A stretch of DNA of 64,000 nt from Jeongeupia sp. USM3 (GCF_001808185.1 NZ_CP017668.1:1364001-1428000); one strand, 5' to 3'; shown: positions 7,992 to 16,689, counted from the stretch's first letter. The notes: generated by a model from the letters alone, not told the origin. Program-made: numbers and translations.

Positions 7992-8636
7992 TTAACTCCG
8001 AATGGATTTGATGAGGTTTTGAAGTGCAGCCATGTCCTCGCCAGCATCGCGCTGGCCAGCCAGGCTTTTGAACCGCGACGCAAAGGCCGTGGCTTCGTGA
8101 CGCGAAAAGCCGCCTGCCTCGCGCAGGTAGCGCTCTGCGTCGGAGAGCGTTTGAATGGCGTCGATCCCCTTGACGCCATTGATTCGGGCCGAGTCGTTCG
8201 CCGGGAACGTCACCAGCGAGACTTCCCACAGATCCAGCTTGCTCAGCGTGCGAATGCCGCTGACCTTGTCGACGCTGTCTTCGCGGGTGACGAAGCCGAT
8301 CGACAGGCCGCTGATGGCTTTCATCTGCAGCAGCTCGTACGCCTCGGCGCCGCGGGCGGTCTTGATGGCCAGTTGCCCCTCGAGGTACAGCCCGACGCTG
8401 TCTTCGCGCATGAGCTTGTAGCGGCCGATCGGCTCGCCCGAGCGGTGCTGCCACAACATGGCCGGCATACTGCCTTTGGCGTCATGCTGCTTGAGCGAAT
8501 CGGCAAACGCCCCCGGCGCGACCTTCTCCCAGTACGAATCGACGACGTCGAAGACCGAGCCGTAGCCAGAAAAAAAGCCGTCCTCGCGGACGGCTTTGAT
8601 CTCGATCCCGAAATCGAGGTGATCAAGTGCTGGCAT
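7992..8636 (-). CDS. HK97-family prohead protease
   Basis: This 214-residue serine protease would mature the prohead by cutting the capsid delta domain. Motifs seen are GYGSVFDVVDSYWEKVAPGA, a catalytic His in MLWQHRSGEPIG (about residue 64) and a catalytic Ser in ISGLSIGF (about residue 110), followed by LWEVSLVTFPAND. It overlaps the portal gene by 14 nt and abuts the capsid gene. Length and order match the family. Confidence 0.93.
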   Translation of the reverse strand: MPALDHLDFGIEIKAVREDGFFSGYGSVFDVVDSYWEKVAPGAFADSLKQHDAKGSMPAMLWQHRSGEPIGRYKLMREDSVGLYLEGQLAIKTARGAEAYELLQMKAISGLSIGFVTREDSVDKVSGIRTLSKLDLWEVSLVTFPANDSARINGVKGIDAIQTLSDAERYLREAGGFSRHEATAFASRFKSLAGQRDAGEDMAALQNLIKSIRS

Positions 8637-9855
8637 TGCCGCCCCCTTGGTTGTCGAGCCCGCCGAGATTGACGGGCGTCAGTGGTTCGTCGAGCCCGTC
8701 GATCGGGTTCTTGTCGAGCGCGTCGCGCCCTTCATTGCGCGTCAGCACGCCGATACCGACCAGCCGGTAGATGTATTCGGCCGTGTCTTTGAGCGCGCCG
8801 CGCAAGAGGCCGGCGACGATGAACTTGGCGTAGTGGCCGGCGCGACGATCGGCGTCGGTCAGCAGGAAAGCGTCGATCGACTGCTCGATGCGCTCGTACC
8901 ACGGCGTCAGCGTATGCACGACGTGAGCCAGGAACATCTGCTCGGCACTGGCGTAGGTCGCGGCCTTGTCGGACAGGCCGACCATGATCGGCATGACCCG
9001 GAAAAACCGGCAGACCTCTTCGATCTGAAAGCGTCGCGTTTCCAGGTGCTGGGCATCAACACCCGAGAGCGAGATGCCGGTCCACTTCGCATTACGGTCG
9101 ACGATCATGGTCTTGCCATCGTTGTCGACGCCGCGGTACTCGTCGTCGATCCACTTGCGCAGCTGTTTGTGCTGCGCGTCGGTCAGCGCACCCTCGACCG
9201 ACAGCATGCCGCCCGGCTTGGCGCCGTTGGCGTGTTGTCTGGCGTGGTGCGCCTCGGTCGCGATCGACAAGCCGACGGCCTCGCGCGCCAGCTTGAGTAC
9301 GTCAGCGCCGAGCACGCCGTTCCACGACGGGCCGCGCAGATGCCAGATGGCATCGGCAGGAAACGTTTGCGATGTGCCGTTGCGGGATCGAACCACATAG
9401 GTTCGGGACCAGTCGTCGGCGACCTTGACGGTAACGTCGCCCGGCTGCAGCGGAATCAGCTCGGCGATACGGCCGCCGACGCGACTGACGAAGCAGTAGG
9501 CGTTACCGGTCAGGCCGGCGTGCAGCACCATCATTTCGCGCAACTCGAAGCTGGTCATCCAGTCGTTCGGCTTGCGGTGCAGCAGGAAGTACAGCGGGTG
9601 ATCCTTGGCCGGCTGCCGCACTCGCCCGTCGGCGGAGACCATCAGTTTGAGCGGCACCTGGGCAATGCCTTCGGCGAGCACGCGCAGACAGGCGAAAACC
9701 GTCGAGACTTGCAGCGCGGTCGTCCAGTTGACGGCGACGCCCGACTTGACCTCGGGCCCGGCAATCAGCGCGTTTTGCAGATCGACGACGGTAAAGCCGC
9801 CGGACTTGGCGCGAAAAGGCCAGGCGACGCCGGAAAGCCAGCTTTTCAGTTTCAT
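8623..9855 (-). CDS. HK97-family phage portal protein
   Basis: A 410-residue portal subunit; twelve copies form the DNA entry channel. The sequence shows TTALQVSTVFACLRVLAEGIAQVPLKLM, LHRKPNDWMTSFELREMM, IPLQPGDVTVKV and KWTGISLSGVDAQHLETRRFQIEEVCRFFRV-type segments that typify the HK97/BppU-type portals. It lies between TerL and the protease, with a 1-nt gap to TerL. Complete and undamaged. Confidence 0.94.
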   Translation of the reverse strand: MKLKSWLSGVAWPFRAKSGGFTVVDLQNALIAGPEVKSGVAVNWTTALQVSTVFACLRVLAEGIAQVPLKLMVSADGRVRQPAKDHPLYFLLHRKPNDWMTSFELREMMVLHAGLTGNAYCFVSRVGGRIAELIPLQPGDVTVKVADDWSRTYVVRSRNGTSQTFPADAIWHLRGPSWNGVLGADVLKLAREAVGLSIATEAHHARQHANGAKPGGMLSVEGALTDAQHKQLRKWIDDEYRGVDNDGKTMIVDRNAKWTGISLSGVDAQHLETRRFQIEEVCRFFRVMPIMVGLSDKAATYASAEQMFLAHVVHTLTPWYERIEQSIDAFLLTDADRRAGHYAKFIVAGLLRGALKDTAEYIYRLVGIGVLTRNEGRDALDKNPIDGLDEPLTPVNLGGLDNQGGGNAST

Positions 9856-9856
9856 T

Positions 9857-11614
9857 TCAGGATTCCCAGAACGATTCGGCCTCCTCGACGCCGAACAGCG
9901 CGCGATTCATGGCCATGATGACGGCGACGATCCCGTCGATCCGGTCGCGTGACTTCTTTTTGTTCGGTCGGTAGTTGTCGTTGGTGTCGCGCAGCAGCAC
10001 GACGTTGCCGGCGTTCCAGCGCAGCACCGGGTGGCCGCCGTGAAGCAGCGCGCCGGACAGCACCAACCCTTCGAGATGCTTGGTCGGGGCCGAGAGGCCG
10101 CCGAAGTTTTGCGGGATCGCCACGAGGGTGATGCCCGCTTCGCCAAGCTCGGTGGCGAGCTTGGCGGCGTTCCATTGGTCGAAAGCAACCTCTTGCAGAT
10201 CGAACAAATCACCGTCAGCCAGGATCTGCTGACGGATCAGCTCCTGGTCGACGACGTTGCCCGGCGTGGCAATCAAATGGCCCTGCTTGGCCCATAGCTG
10301 GTACGGCACGCGATCCTTGCGTTCGCGCAGCTGCATGTTGTCCTCGGGCACGAAGAACCGGCACAGCACGCGCCAGTGCGGATCGGACTCGGTGGGCAGG
10401 AACACCAGCACCCAAGCGGTCAGGTCGGTTGTGCTGGCGAGGTCGAGCCCGCCGTAGCACTTGCGCCCGTGCAGCAGCGCCTCATCGAACGGTTCGGCGC
10501 CCTTGTCCCAGTCGTCGAGCGACAGCCAGGCTTCGACCTGCTGCGTCCAGATATTCAGGCGCTTGGTCAGGAAGTTGAACAGCGCCGCCGGCACGCCGGC
10601 CGCCTTGCGCGCCTGATCGCGCAGCTCATCGAGAAACACCGATACGCCAAGGTTCGGATTGGCCTTGGGCCAGACAGCCTCGTCGCGCCAGTCGTCGTCG
10701 GCGTCGAGCGTGTAGATCACGCCGCCGAACGAGTCGTCATCAAGCGCGCCGTCGAGAATGCTGATCAGGTATTGCCGCTGCTCAAGGCAGATGCTGCCCT
10801 CTTGGTTGAAGCCCGCCGTGGTGATCGCGTGCATGATCGAATTGCGCCGCGATCCGCGCGCCGTGTCGATGACGTCCCACAGATCCCGATTCGGGTGGGC
10901 GTGCAGCTCGTCGACGATGGCCGCGTGGACGTTGAGGCCGTCTTGCGTCTTGGCATCGGCGCCGAGCGGCAGGTACTTGTTCGAGGTGCCCGCAATGAAC
11001 AGCTTGTTGTGGCGGCTGGTAATCAGCTGCCGCAGCGCCGGCGACTGGCCGACCATCATCTCGGCTTCGGCGTGGGTGATCTTGGCCTGATCGAGCTTGG
11101 TGGCCGCGGTGTAGACCTCGGCGCCCGGCTCGCGGTCAGCCGCAAACAGGTAGATGCCCAACCCGGCGAGCTTGGTGCTCTTGCCGTTCTTGCGCGCGAC
11201 CTCTTCGTACCAGGTGCGAAACCGGCGCACACCGGTGTCGCGATACCAACCGAATTCGACGGCCAGCCAGAACGCTTGCCACGGCGCCAGTGTGACCGGC
11301 TGCCCTGCCCAGTGCCCTTTCGAATGTCGGCAGAACCGTGGGAAGAACGACAGGACGTGGTCGGCCATGTCGCCACGGAAAATCAGCCCGCGCTCGCCCG
11401 CTGTTCGCAGATCGCGGTAGTGGCGCTCGACAGCGAGCCGCACCAGCCGGCCGACAACGATCTCGCCCCGAAGGACCGCGAAGCCGTAGGCATCCCACAG
11501 CCGCGGGACGTAGACCGCAGGAATCAGGTCGGCCGTACTTGAATGAAGCTCAGGATGTCGGCCAGCTCCTCGCTGATGATCCGACCCTTGCTGATTGCCT
11601 TGTTCTTTGCGCAT
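9857..11614 (-). CDS. Phage terminase large subunit
   Basis: The ATPase and nuclease of the packaging motor, up to 585 residues. Walker A is seen as EVARKNGKSTKLAG (about residues 137-150), an acidic Walker B-like patch AAIVDELHAH (near 235), and the nuclease domain begins CYGGLDLASTTDLTAW (near 390). The start is uncertain: the ATG used overlaps the small-subunit gene by 91 nt and the first 30 residues look non-native, but no ATG, GTG or TTG occurs in frame before the conserved GEIVVGRLVRLAVERHYRDL segment. A CTG at the end of terS is an alternative. Confidence 0.92.
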   Translation of the reverse strand: MRKEQGNQQGSDHQRGAGRHPELHSSTADLIPAVYVPRLWDAYGFAVLRGEIVVGRLVRLAVERHYRDLRTAGERGLIFRGDMADHVLSFFPRFCRHSKGHWAGQPVTLAPWQAFWLAVEFGWYRDTGVRRFRTWYEEVARKNGKSTKLAGLGIYLFAADREPGAEVYTAATKLDQAKITHAEAEMMVGQSPALRQLITSRHNKLFIAGTSNKYLPLGADAKTQDGLNVHAAIVDELHAHPNRDLWDVIDTARGSRRNSIMHAITTAGFNQEGSICLEQRQYLISILDGALDDDSFGGVIYTLDADDDWRDEAVWPKANPNLGVSVFLDELRDQARKAAGVPAALFNFLTKRLNIWTQQVEAWLSLDDWDKGAEPFDEALLHGRKCYGGLDLASTTDLTAWVLVFLPTESDPHWRVLCRFFVPEDNMQLRERKDRVPYQLWAKQGHLIATPGNVVDQELIRQQILADGDLFDLQEVAFDQWNAAKLATELGEAGITLVAIPQNFGGLSAPTKHLEGLVLSGALLHGGHPVLRWNAGNVVLLRDTNDNYRPNKKKSRDRIDGIVAVIMAMNRALFGVEEAESFWES

Positions 11615-12348
11615 GACATCACCGTCATTCCGTTTTTCTTGAGCAGGACGCGGATCTGGCTGGCGATCTTGGCCCGGTTGTAACTGGCGCTGACCTCGTA
11701 GGTGCGGCCGGTGTCACGGGCGACGGCGAACGTCTTGCCCTTGTTGTCCTCAATCCAGTCCTTGCAGTCCTGCCAGTCGACGATTGCCGTGCAGAGCAGC
11801 CCCAGCGAAAGGCCGGCGGTCGAGAAATCGAAGCCGGTCACGTCAAGCGTGGGGAGTAGTTCGTTCCAGATGCGTTTTTCCGCCGGGCGCATCGTCCACG
11901 GCGGTGGGTCGGGCAGGCGCTTGGCCTCGACGCCGATCTGGTCGACCAGATCGAACGGGCTGAACAACTCGCCCTGATTGGTCATCAGGTCGATCTGTCG
12001 GACCTGCGCCACGGCCAGCACCGTCAGGCCGGACTCGTCCAGGTCGCGCAGGATCTCGATCCGGGACCGGCGCTCGGCACGGGACTCGTCGGATTCGAGC
12101 GAACCGCCGTTACTGTCCTCGTCGTAGCGCCATCCGTACTTGTGGACGTTGTCGGCGTGGGTCCGCCACGTATCGACCTTGTCGGCCAGCAGCGCGATCG
12201 ACATCAGCGCCGATCGGTAGTCGAGCCTGGCGTAGTCGAGCGCGTCGATCAGGTAACGCCAGATCAGACGAGCCCGGCGGGTTTTCAAAATCTTCGGCGG
12301 ACGCAAAGTGGCGCCAACGCCGGTCGCGGATGCGGTTTCCCGGCCCAT
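11524..12348 (-). CDS. Phage terminase small subunit, P27-like
   Basis: A 274-residue protein directly upstream of TerL. The C-terminal 120 residues (RPAEKRIWNELLPTLDVTGF, VDWQDCKDWIEDNKGK, RTYEVSASYNRAKIASQIRVLLKKNGM) look like P27-family small terminases, which recognise the packaging site. The N-terminal half (IWRYLIDALDYARLDYRSAL...) is an additional domain, making it longer than the usual 150 or so residues. A neighbouring HNH gene is the normal partner of this class and suggests cos-type packaging. Confidence 0.75.
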   Translation of the reverse strand: MGRETASATGVGATLRPPKILKTRRARLIWRYLIDALDYARLDYRSALMSIALLADKVDTWRTHADNVHKYGWRYDEDSNGGSLESDESRAERRSRIEILRDLDESGLTVLAVAQVRQIDLMTNQGELFSPFDLVDQIGVEAKRLPDPPPWTMRPAEKRIWNELLPTLDVTGFDFSTAGLSLGLLCTAIVDWQDCKDWIEDNKGKTFAVARDTGRTYEVSASYNRAKIASQIRVLLKKNGMTVMSCAKNKAISKGRIISEELADILSFIQVRPT

Positions 12349-12489
12349 GGCGCGCTCCTCTCTGCCTCATCCATCAAAAACGAATCGGCAGCAGTCGATC
12401 ATGCGGCTCAGCGCATTCCAGACCCCCCCCTACCTTTTTCCGGGTTTATTTTTTTCGACACTGAGCACGCGGTCCCGGACGGCGAGGCG
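12349..12489 (+). other. Candidate cos / packaging-site region between HNH and terS
   Basis: This 141-nt non-coding stretch contains an 8-base C-run, a T-rich tract and alternating GC/AT segments. In HK97-like phages with an HNH protein next to the small terminase, the cohesive-end site usually lies close by. Assignment is positional only; no cos sequence was recognised. Confidence 0.25.
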
Positions 12490-12888
12490 TCAGACTTTGA
12501 CACCCCCTCCCCCTGCCGGCGCAGCCCGGGCGTTGCCGAACCCGCCATCCTCGGCCGCGGTCTTGGCCGAATGGCATGACCGGCACAGCGACTGCCAATT
12601 GCTCGTATCCCAGAACAGTGCCTGATCACCACGATGAGGAATGATGTGGTCGACGACCTCGGCCGCGGTCACCCTATCCTGCCGCTCACACTCAGCACAC
12701 AGCGGATGCCGACAAAGGAACGTCTCGCGCGCCTTGCGCCAACGGCTGTTGTAACCGCGGCTGGCCGCAGACCCGCGCCGATCATCGTACCGAGCATGCG
12801 GCGCCGGCCGATGCGCATCACACCAACCATCGTCAGTAAGCGCCCGGCACCCCGGCTGCTTGCAAGGACGCTTTGGCTTCACCGGCAT
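12490..12888 (-). CDS. Phage HNH endonuclease (packaging-associated)
   Basis: The 132-residue protein starts MPVKPKRPCKQPGCRALTDD and holds a zinc-binding HNH core: CRHPLCAECERQD, then VVDHIIPHRGD, then NWQSLCRSCHSAKT. The paired Cys motifs and the DHIIP His are the expected catalytic and metal residues. HNH proteins next to terminase genes stimulate cos cleavage in phages such as HK97. A longer reading back to an upstream ATG has no family match and would read through the terminators, so the internal ATG is preferred. Confidence 0.87.
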   Translation of the reverse strand: MPVKPKRPCKQPGCRALTDDGWCDAHRPAPHARYDDRRGSAASRGYNSRWRKARETFLCRHPLCAECERQDRVTAAEVVDHIIPHRGDQALFWDTSNWQSLCRSCHSAKTAAEDGGFGNARAAPAGGGGVKV

Positions 12889-12899
12889 CACACCCCCAG

Positions 12900-12926
12900 A
12901 AACGACAAAGCCCGCACGAGGCGGGC
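12900..12926 (-). terminator. Intrinsic terminator upstream of the HNH gene
   Basis: Minus-strand hairpin GCCCGC / GCGGGC with a 5-nt loop, followed by TTTGTCGTTT. It is the second of two tandem terminators separating the early/replication message from the packaging genes. Confidence 0.75.
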
Positions 12927-12930
12927 GGGC

Positions 12931-12965
12931 AATAAAAAACCCCGGCTGCTTTCGCACCGGGGTTT
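12931..12965 (-). terminator. Strong intrinsic terminator upstream of the HNH gene
   Basis: Minus-strand stem AACCCCGG / CCGGGGTT with an 11-nt loop followed by TTTTTTATT. Together with the adjacent hairpin it should stop transcription arriving from the replication genes, so late expression would need an antiterminator or a new promoter. Confidence 0.85.
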
Positions 12966-13009
12966 CGTAGACGCAGTGATTCACACTGTGAATCGGAGGC
13001 TAAAAGTTT

Positions 13010-13558
13010 TCACACCACTGCGCAAGCACTTTTTTCATCTTCGCGATGGAACCGCTCTTGCCGCGTCGCCACCAGCAACGGCAGACACTGCACCTCGATC
13101 ACTGCTAGTGCCTTGCCGAACAAGGCGTTGCACTCCCTCTGTACTCGCTGCTTAGCCCGCGTCATCGTCGACTCGCTCACCTTCTCCCGCTCGGCCAGCA
13201 TCCGCCCCGACTTCGGTCGACGACCACGCGGCGTCGCCTCACCCTCGCCGACCCAATGCCGAACCAGCTCGACCCGCGTCCCGATCGACATCGGCACCGA
13301 CAACCGGTCCGCCAGCACCATCAGATGCGCATCGTCCCCGACGAAAAATGCCCACAACACCGTGCGTTCCGCGAATGGCAAACGCAACACCTTCGCCATC
13401 ACCATCGCCGCCTGCGTCCGCTGATCCGCCATCGACAAACCACCGAACGCCGGCGAACTCGATTCACCGTACTTCGCCACACGGCACATCACCGTGCTTT
13501 CCATCTGAAACGCCCACCCGACCAACGCCTTCACACTGCTGAACCGCATTTCCTGCAT
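13010..13558 (-). CDS. Phage protein of unknown function, possible late regulator
   Basis: A 182-residue, helix-rich, basic protein with VKALVGWAFQMESTVMCRVA near the N-terminus and a putative helix-turn-helix segment REKVSESTMTRAKQRVQRECNAL around residues 122-145. I do not recognise a family with certainty. It is the last gene before the tandem terminators and the packaging module, which is where Q-type antiterminators sit in lambdoid phages. A late-regulator role is therefore plausible but unproved. Confidence 0.5.
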   Translation of the reverse strand: MQEMRFSSVKALVGWAFQMESTVMCRVAKYGESSSPAFGGLSMADQRTQAAMVMAKVLRLPFAERTVLWAFFVGDDAHLMVLADRLSVPMSIGTRVELVRHWVGEGEATPRGRRPKSGRMLAEREKVSESTMTRAKQRVQRECNALFGKALAVIEVQCLPLLVATRQERFHREDEKSACAVV

Positions 13559-13632
13559 ATCGCCTCCGATTTTGACCCCGGAGAACTCCTAGCCCGGTCA
13601 TTGCCCGGCTTTGTCTTGTGTACCGCTCAACC

Positions 13633-14223
13633 CTACTTCGCCGCCAACATCGCCCGCAACCGCGCCACCGAATCCGCCGCCACCACCGCACTGCCGCGCT
13701 TGTACTCCGGCGGCAGCACATCCTCCGGCACCGCCGGACAATCGCCGGCCAACCGCGCCGACAGCACCCCGATCCACGCGCTCTTGCTCCGGCCCCACGC
13801 CGCCGACGCGATGCGCGTCAGGCCGAAATCGCGCGCCGCCCAGTAGATCGCCGGCGAGCTCCACACCGCCCGGCCCATCGACGCCAGCGCCGCCTGCGCC
13901 TTCGCCTCGGCAAACGCCGCCTCGAAATCCACCGCCGGCAGCACCATATCGGCCAGTTCGCCCAGCGACGGCACCGGCGAATCCGCCCGCGCCGAGGTCG
14001 TCAGCCGCTCGAGCACCGGCTTCAGCATCCGGTACTGGATGCCACGGGCGTAAAACAACGTCCCCGCCGACTCATCCCACGCCCGTCGCGCCGACTCATC
14101 CGCAAACAACACCCGCCACCGATCGCCGTACAGCGCAGCAAACCGATCCCACAACACCCGCACCGGCACGAACCCATCCGCACCGGCCGGCCGCAACCAA
14201 GGATTCCGGCTACCCATTGCCAT
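13633..14223 (-). CDS. Probable lambda P-like replication protein
   Basis: The 196-residue protein has a helical N-terminal region (WDRFAALYGDRWRVLFAD), PSLGELADMVLP in the middle and AVWSSPAIYWAARDFGLTRIA near residues 118-138, resembling the WxxPAVYWAAR segment of lambda P-type helicase loaders. It overlaps the DUF6475 gene by 14 nt and follows an O-like gene, as P follows O in lambda. Function is inferred from these similarities; no catalytic residues are expected. Confidence 0.5.
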   Translation of the reverse strand: MAMGSRNPWLRPAGADGFVPVRVLWDRFAALYGDRWRVLFADESARRAWDESAGTLFYARGIQYRMLKPVLERLTTSARADSPVPSLGELADMVLPAVDFEAAFAEAKAQAALASMGRAVWSSPAIYWAARDFGLTRIASAAWGRSKSAWIGVLSARLAGDCPAVPEDVLPPEYKRGSAVVAADSVARLRAMLAAK

Positions 14224-14881
14224 TCACCACACGCAGCGGCTGCACCTGCTCGCCGCCACGCCCAATCCGCTCAATCTCACGCTGCATCGCCGGCGGCAGG
14301 AGCTTCGAGCCCGGCTGGACACCCCCGCGCCAGACCCGTTTGCACTGCTCGACATCACCCAGCAAGACCGGCGGCGATGGCTTGAACCCGCGCGCCACAT
14401 TATCCAAGGCCAGCGCGCCAATGAACTCACGCGGCCACGTCACCGGCGGGTTTGCCACCATCGCCTGGTAACGCTTCTCGAACCGATTTTGCAGGTAGCA
14501 CAGCTCGTCGGCCGGCGTCGCACACAGGCTCGACCAATCACCCAAGCCTTCCAGCGCGGCATGGATCAGCAGATCGGGGAAGACCACCGAATCCCAGCCA
14601 CCAATGCAGCGCAACGCCTGATCGACCAAGGCCCACGCCTTGCCGGCCCGCGTCTGGCTGCCGCCATCGATGTGGCGAACGATGTCCGCCGGCTTGGGCA
14701 TGAACTGGCCGGTATCGGCGTTGAGCGCATGGGCATGAAACGCCCGCTGCACATCAGCCAGCTCGTAGCGCGACAGCAACTGCCAGTACAGCGCCATGAA
14801 CTCCGGACTCGCCACCTTGCCGTGCAGCTCGCACACCCCGGTCAGCAACGCAAAGAAATCATCCTGCTGATCGCTCGTCAT
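14210..14881 (-). CDS. DUF6475 phage replication-module protein
   Basis: A 223-residue protein beginning MTSDQQDDFFALLTGVCELH with FMALYWQLLSRYELADVQRAF and GQFMPKPADIVRHIDGG, the arrangement of the DUF6475 family. The FMPKPADI motif also appears in P-like helicase loaders. The gene overlaps the O-like gene by 4 nt and the P-like gene by 14 nt, so it is part of the replication operon and probably aids helicase loading. The specific function of the family is not established. Confidence 0.65.
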   Translation of the reverse strand: MTSDQQDDFFALLTGVCELHGKVASPEFMALYWQLLSRYELADVQRAFHAHALNADTGQFMPKPADIVRHIDGGSQTRAGKAWALVDQALRCIGGWDSVVFPDLLIHAALEGLGDWSSLCATPADELCYLQNRFEKRYQAMVANPPVTWPREFIGALALDNVARGFKPSPPVLLGDVEQCKRVWRGGVQPGSKLLPPAMQREIERIGRGGEQVQPLRVVNGNG

Positions 14882-15714
14882 GCCCCACCCCCATTCAAAC
14901 GCCGCTTCGCCTCTTCGGCAGCAGCCAGATTGCGCTCATACAGCGGCACCACCTTGCTCGCCGCACCACTCTTCCCCTGCCACTTTGCAGACCCGAACTC
15001 CACCGACCTGCGCAGCCAGATGCGAAACTCCGCAGACCAATCTGCAGACCGCTTGCCTGCCGACAGGCAGTGATCGGCAAACTTCTCCGCCTCCGCCTGC
15101 AGGTCCAGCTTCAGGTTCACCGCGATGCCGACATGCGTCTGGTCGGGCCGGAAATCCGCCGGCAGCGCCGCTCCGCTCGCGCGCGCCTCTACCGAAGGGG
15201 CGTCAGCCCCTGAGGTAGAGGAATGCTTTTCCGGATACCGGATACCGGATGGCTGTCGCACCTCCTCTGGCGTTGCTCTGGTGCTGCTCTGGCGCTCATC
15301 CGCCACAAAGCCTTGCTGCACCTGTGCTTCGGTCGGTTGCGCCTCCTCTGTCGCTGCTCTGTCGCTGCTCTGCTGCACCTCCACGGGACGCACGTCGGCC
15401 ATTGCCCGCGGAAACTCGAAAATCAAATGCCGATCCACCGACCGCCCCACCAGCAAACCCGCGCGCACCAGCCACTTCGCCGCATTGCGCAGCGCAGCCA
15501 ACGACGGCGCCCCGCACTCGGCCGCACTACGGCCCGCCGCCGGCTCGACATAGCAATCCTCGGCCAGCCCCTGCCAATTCACCCGGGGCCTCACGCCCAC
15601 AGTGCCGGTACGGAAATCCATCCGCCGCCGCAGGCATACGTACAAGCGAAACGCCAGATGGGGCAGCCCCTGCAGCGCGCCCCACTCGTCATCGTTGATC
15701 TTGAATGCGCTCAT
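14878..15714 (-). CDS. Phage replication initiator, O/DnaT-like
   Basis: A 278-residue protein with a winged-helix-like N-terminal region (INDDEWGALQGLPHLAFRLYV), a Gln/Ser/Thr/Glu-rich linker (about residues 105-175) and a C-terminal DnaT-type DNA-binding region, AEKFADHCLSAGKRSADWSAEFRIWLRRS. This two-domain plan is that of phage replication proteins that bind the origin and recruit helicase. It heads the minus-strand replication genes with 4-nt overlaps on both sides. An origin may lie within the linker-coding part, as in lambda O, but I see no clear iterons. Confidence 0.7.
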   Translation of the reverse strand: MSAFKINDDEWGALQGLPHLAFRLYVCLRRRMDFRTGTVGVRPRVNWQGLAEDCYVEPAAGRSAAECGAPSLAALRNAAKWLVRAGLLVGRSVDRHLIFEFPRAMADVRPVEVQQSSDRAATEEAQPTEAQVQQGFVADERQSSTRATPEEVRQPSGIRYPEKHSSTSGADAPSVEARASGAALPADFRPDQTHVGIAVNLKLDLQAEAEKFADHCLSAGKRSADWSAEFRIWLRRSVEFGSAKWQGKSGAASKVVPLYERNLAAAEEAKRRLNGGGA

Positions 15715-16019
15715 GCCACCGACCTCCGCCGCGGCACCAGCACCACATCCAGCACCTCGGCATCGCCGCGGCTCTCGATCACCCCGGCCGTCAGCAGCTC
15801 GGCCAGCACCGCGCGCAGCTCCTCGTGCTGCAGCGGCCGGTTCAACACCGGCACCGGCCCCACCTGTGCCACGATCTGCGTGAGCATCAGCCGGCGCGGC
15901 CCGGCCACCCGCGCGTCATGCAGATCCACCAGGCGCAATAGCCCGGACACATACACCCGCTGCGCCAGACCGGTGCAGCGCTTCAACGCACGCGCCTCGT
16001 CAATCGTTACCTCGATCAT
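15711..16019 (-). CDS. Small phage protein ahead of the replication initiator
   Basis: The 102-residue product (MIEVTIDEARALKRCTGLAQ...) contains a likely winged-helix pattern: two helices, then LQHEELRAVLAELLTAGVIESRGD followed by a strand-like LDVVLVPRRR. It overlaps the initiator gene by 4 nt. The pattern suggests a DNA-binding accessory or regulator of replication, but I cannot assign a named family. Confidence 0.6.
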   Translation of the reverse strand: MIEVTIDEARALKRCTGLAQRVYVSGLLRLVDLHDARVAGPRRLMLTQIVAQVGPVPVLNRPLQHEELRAVLAELLTAGVIESRGDAEVLDVVLVPRRRSVA

Positions 16020-16114
16020 TGCCTTACCCCCACCGCAAAAAAGGCGGCGGCCCCTCTGCTAGACTTGGCCAGTCCTACCAAGACAAACCCAATCAATCCA
16101 ACAAAGGAACCACC

Positions 16115-16189
16115 ATGGACCAGGAAAACCACCGCGGTCAGGTACCACCCCAGCGCAATCCCGCGCCGGTCGTACCACCGCAAAAATAG
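16115..16189 (+). CDS. Tiny proline-rich peptide ORF before the 2TM gene
   Basis: A 24-residue reading frame beginning MDQENHRGQVPP and ending in APVVPPQK, with AAAGGA placed 7 nt before the ATG. It ends 9 nt ahead of the next start, where AGGAAAA serves as ribosome binding site. It could be a leader peptide or a very small protein. Support is limited to the ribosome binding site and tight spacing. Confidence 0.4.
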   Translation: MDQENHRGQVPPQRNPAPVVPPQK

Positions 16190-16198
16190 GAAAACACC

Positions 16199-16675
16199 AT
16201 GCCCCGTCACGACGCGCGAACACACTACGAAGCCATGCTCGACATCGGCTACGGCTACCACTTCAATGACCTGTGCGAACGCCTGTACCGGCGCGTCGAC
16301 TTCGTGTTCGGGGCCATTGGCCTGATCGGCGGCTGCGCCGCCGCAACCGCACTGCTGCCCACCAGCGGCACCGCCGTCGCCATCGCGGGCATTACCCTTG
16401 CCGGCAACGCCATTATCGAAAGACTGATCGGCGCATCCGCCCGTGCCGAACGACACAACGAATTCAAGCGCCGCTACTGGGCGCTGCGCGCTGAAGCCAC
16501 CGGCCTGACGACCACCGACCTGGACCGAAAACTGGCGCAACTGCAGGCTGATGGCCCGAACGGCCTCAATGGCCTTGCCAGCGTTGCTTACAACGCCAAT
16601 GTGCTCGCCGCAGGCCGGGACGACGCAACAATCCCCACCAGCCGCTGGTCGCGCCTGCTCGCCTGCCTGGCCTGA
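16199..16675 (+). CDS. Two-TM SLATT-like membrane protein (phage moron)
   Basis: A 158-residue protein with a soluble N-terminal helix containing HYEAMLDIGYGYHFNDLCERLY, a hairpin of two hydrophobic helices (VFGAIGLIGGCAAATALLP and AVAIAGITLAGNAIIERL, about residues 36-80) and a basic cytosolic part, ERHNEFKRRYWALRAEA. This layout resembles SLATT proteins, 2TM effectors found near nucleotide-signalling and phage-defence genes. It is on the plus strand, opposite to its replication and ydaT neighbours. The family call is tentative; a membrane role such as superinfection exclusion is inferred. Confidence 0.6.
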   Translation: MPRHDARTHYEAMLDIGYGYHFNDLCERLYRRVDFVFGAIGLIGGCAAATALLPTSGTAVAIAGITLAGNAIIERLIGASARAERHNEFKRRYWALRAEATGLTTTDLDRKLAQLQADGPNGLNGLASVAYNANVLAAGRDDATIPTSRWSRLLACLA

Positions 16676-16689
16676 CACCAAGGCGGTAC

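Noticed and set aside
6784..8454. Longer capsid open frame (556 codons)
   Set aside because: The extra 155 codons are an out-of-frame reading of the prohead protease; the capsid delta domain starts at the ATG at 7989.
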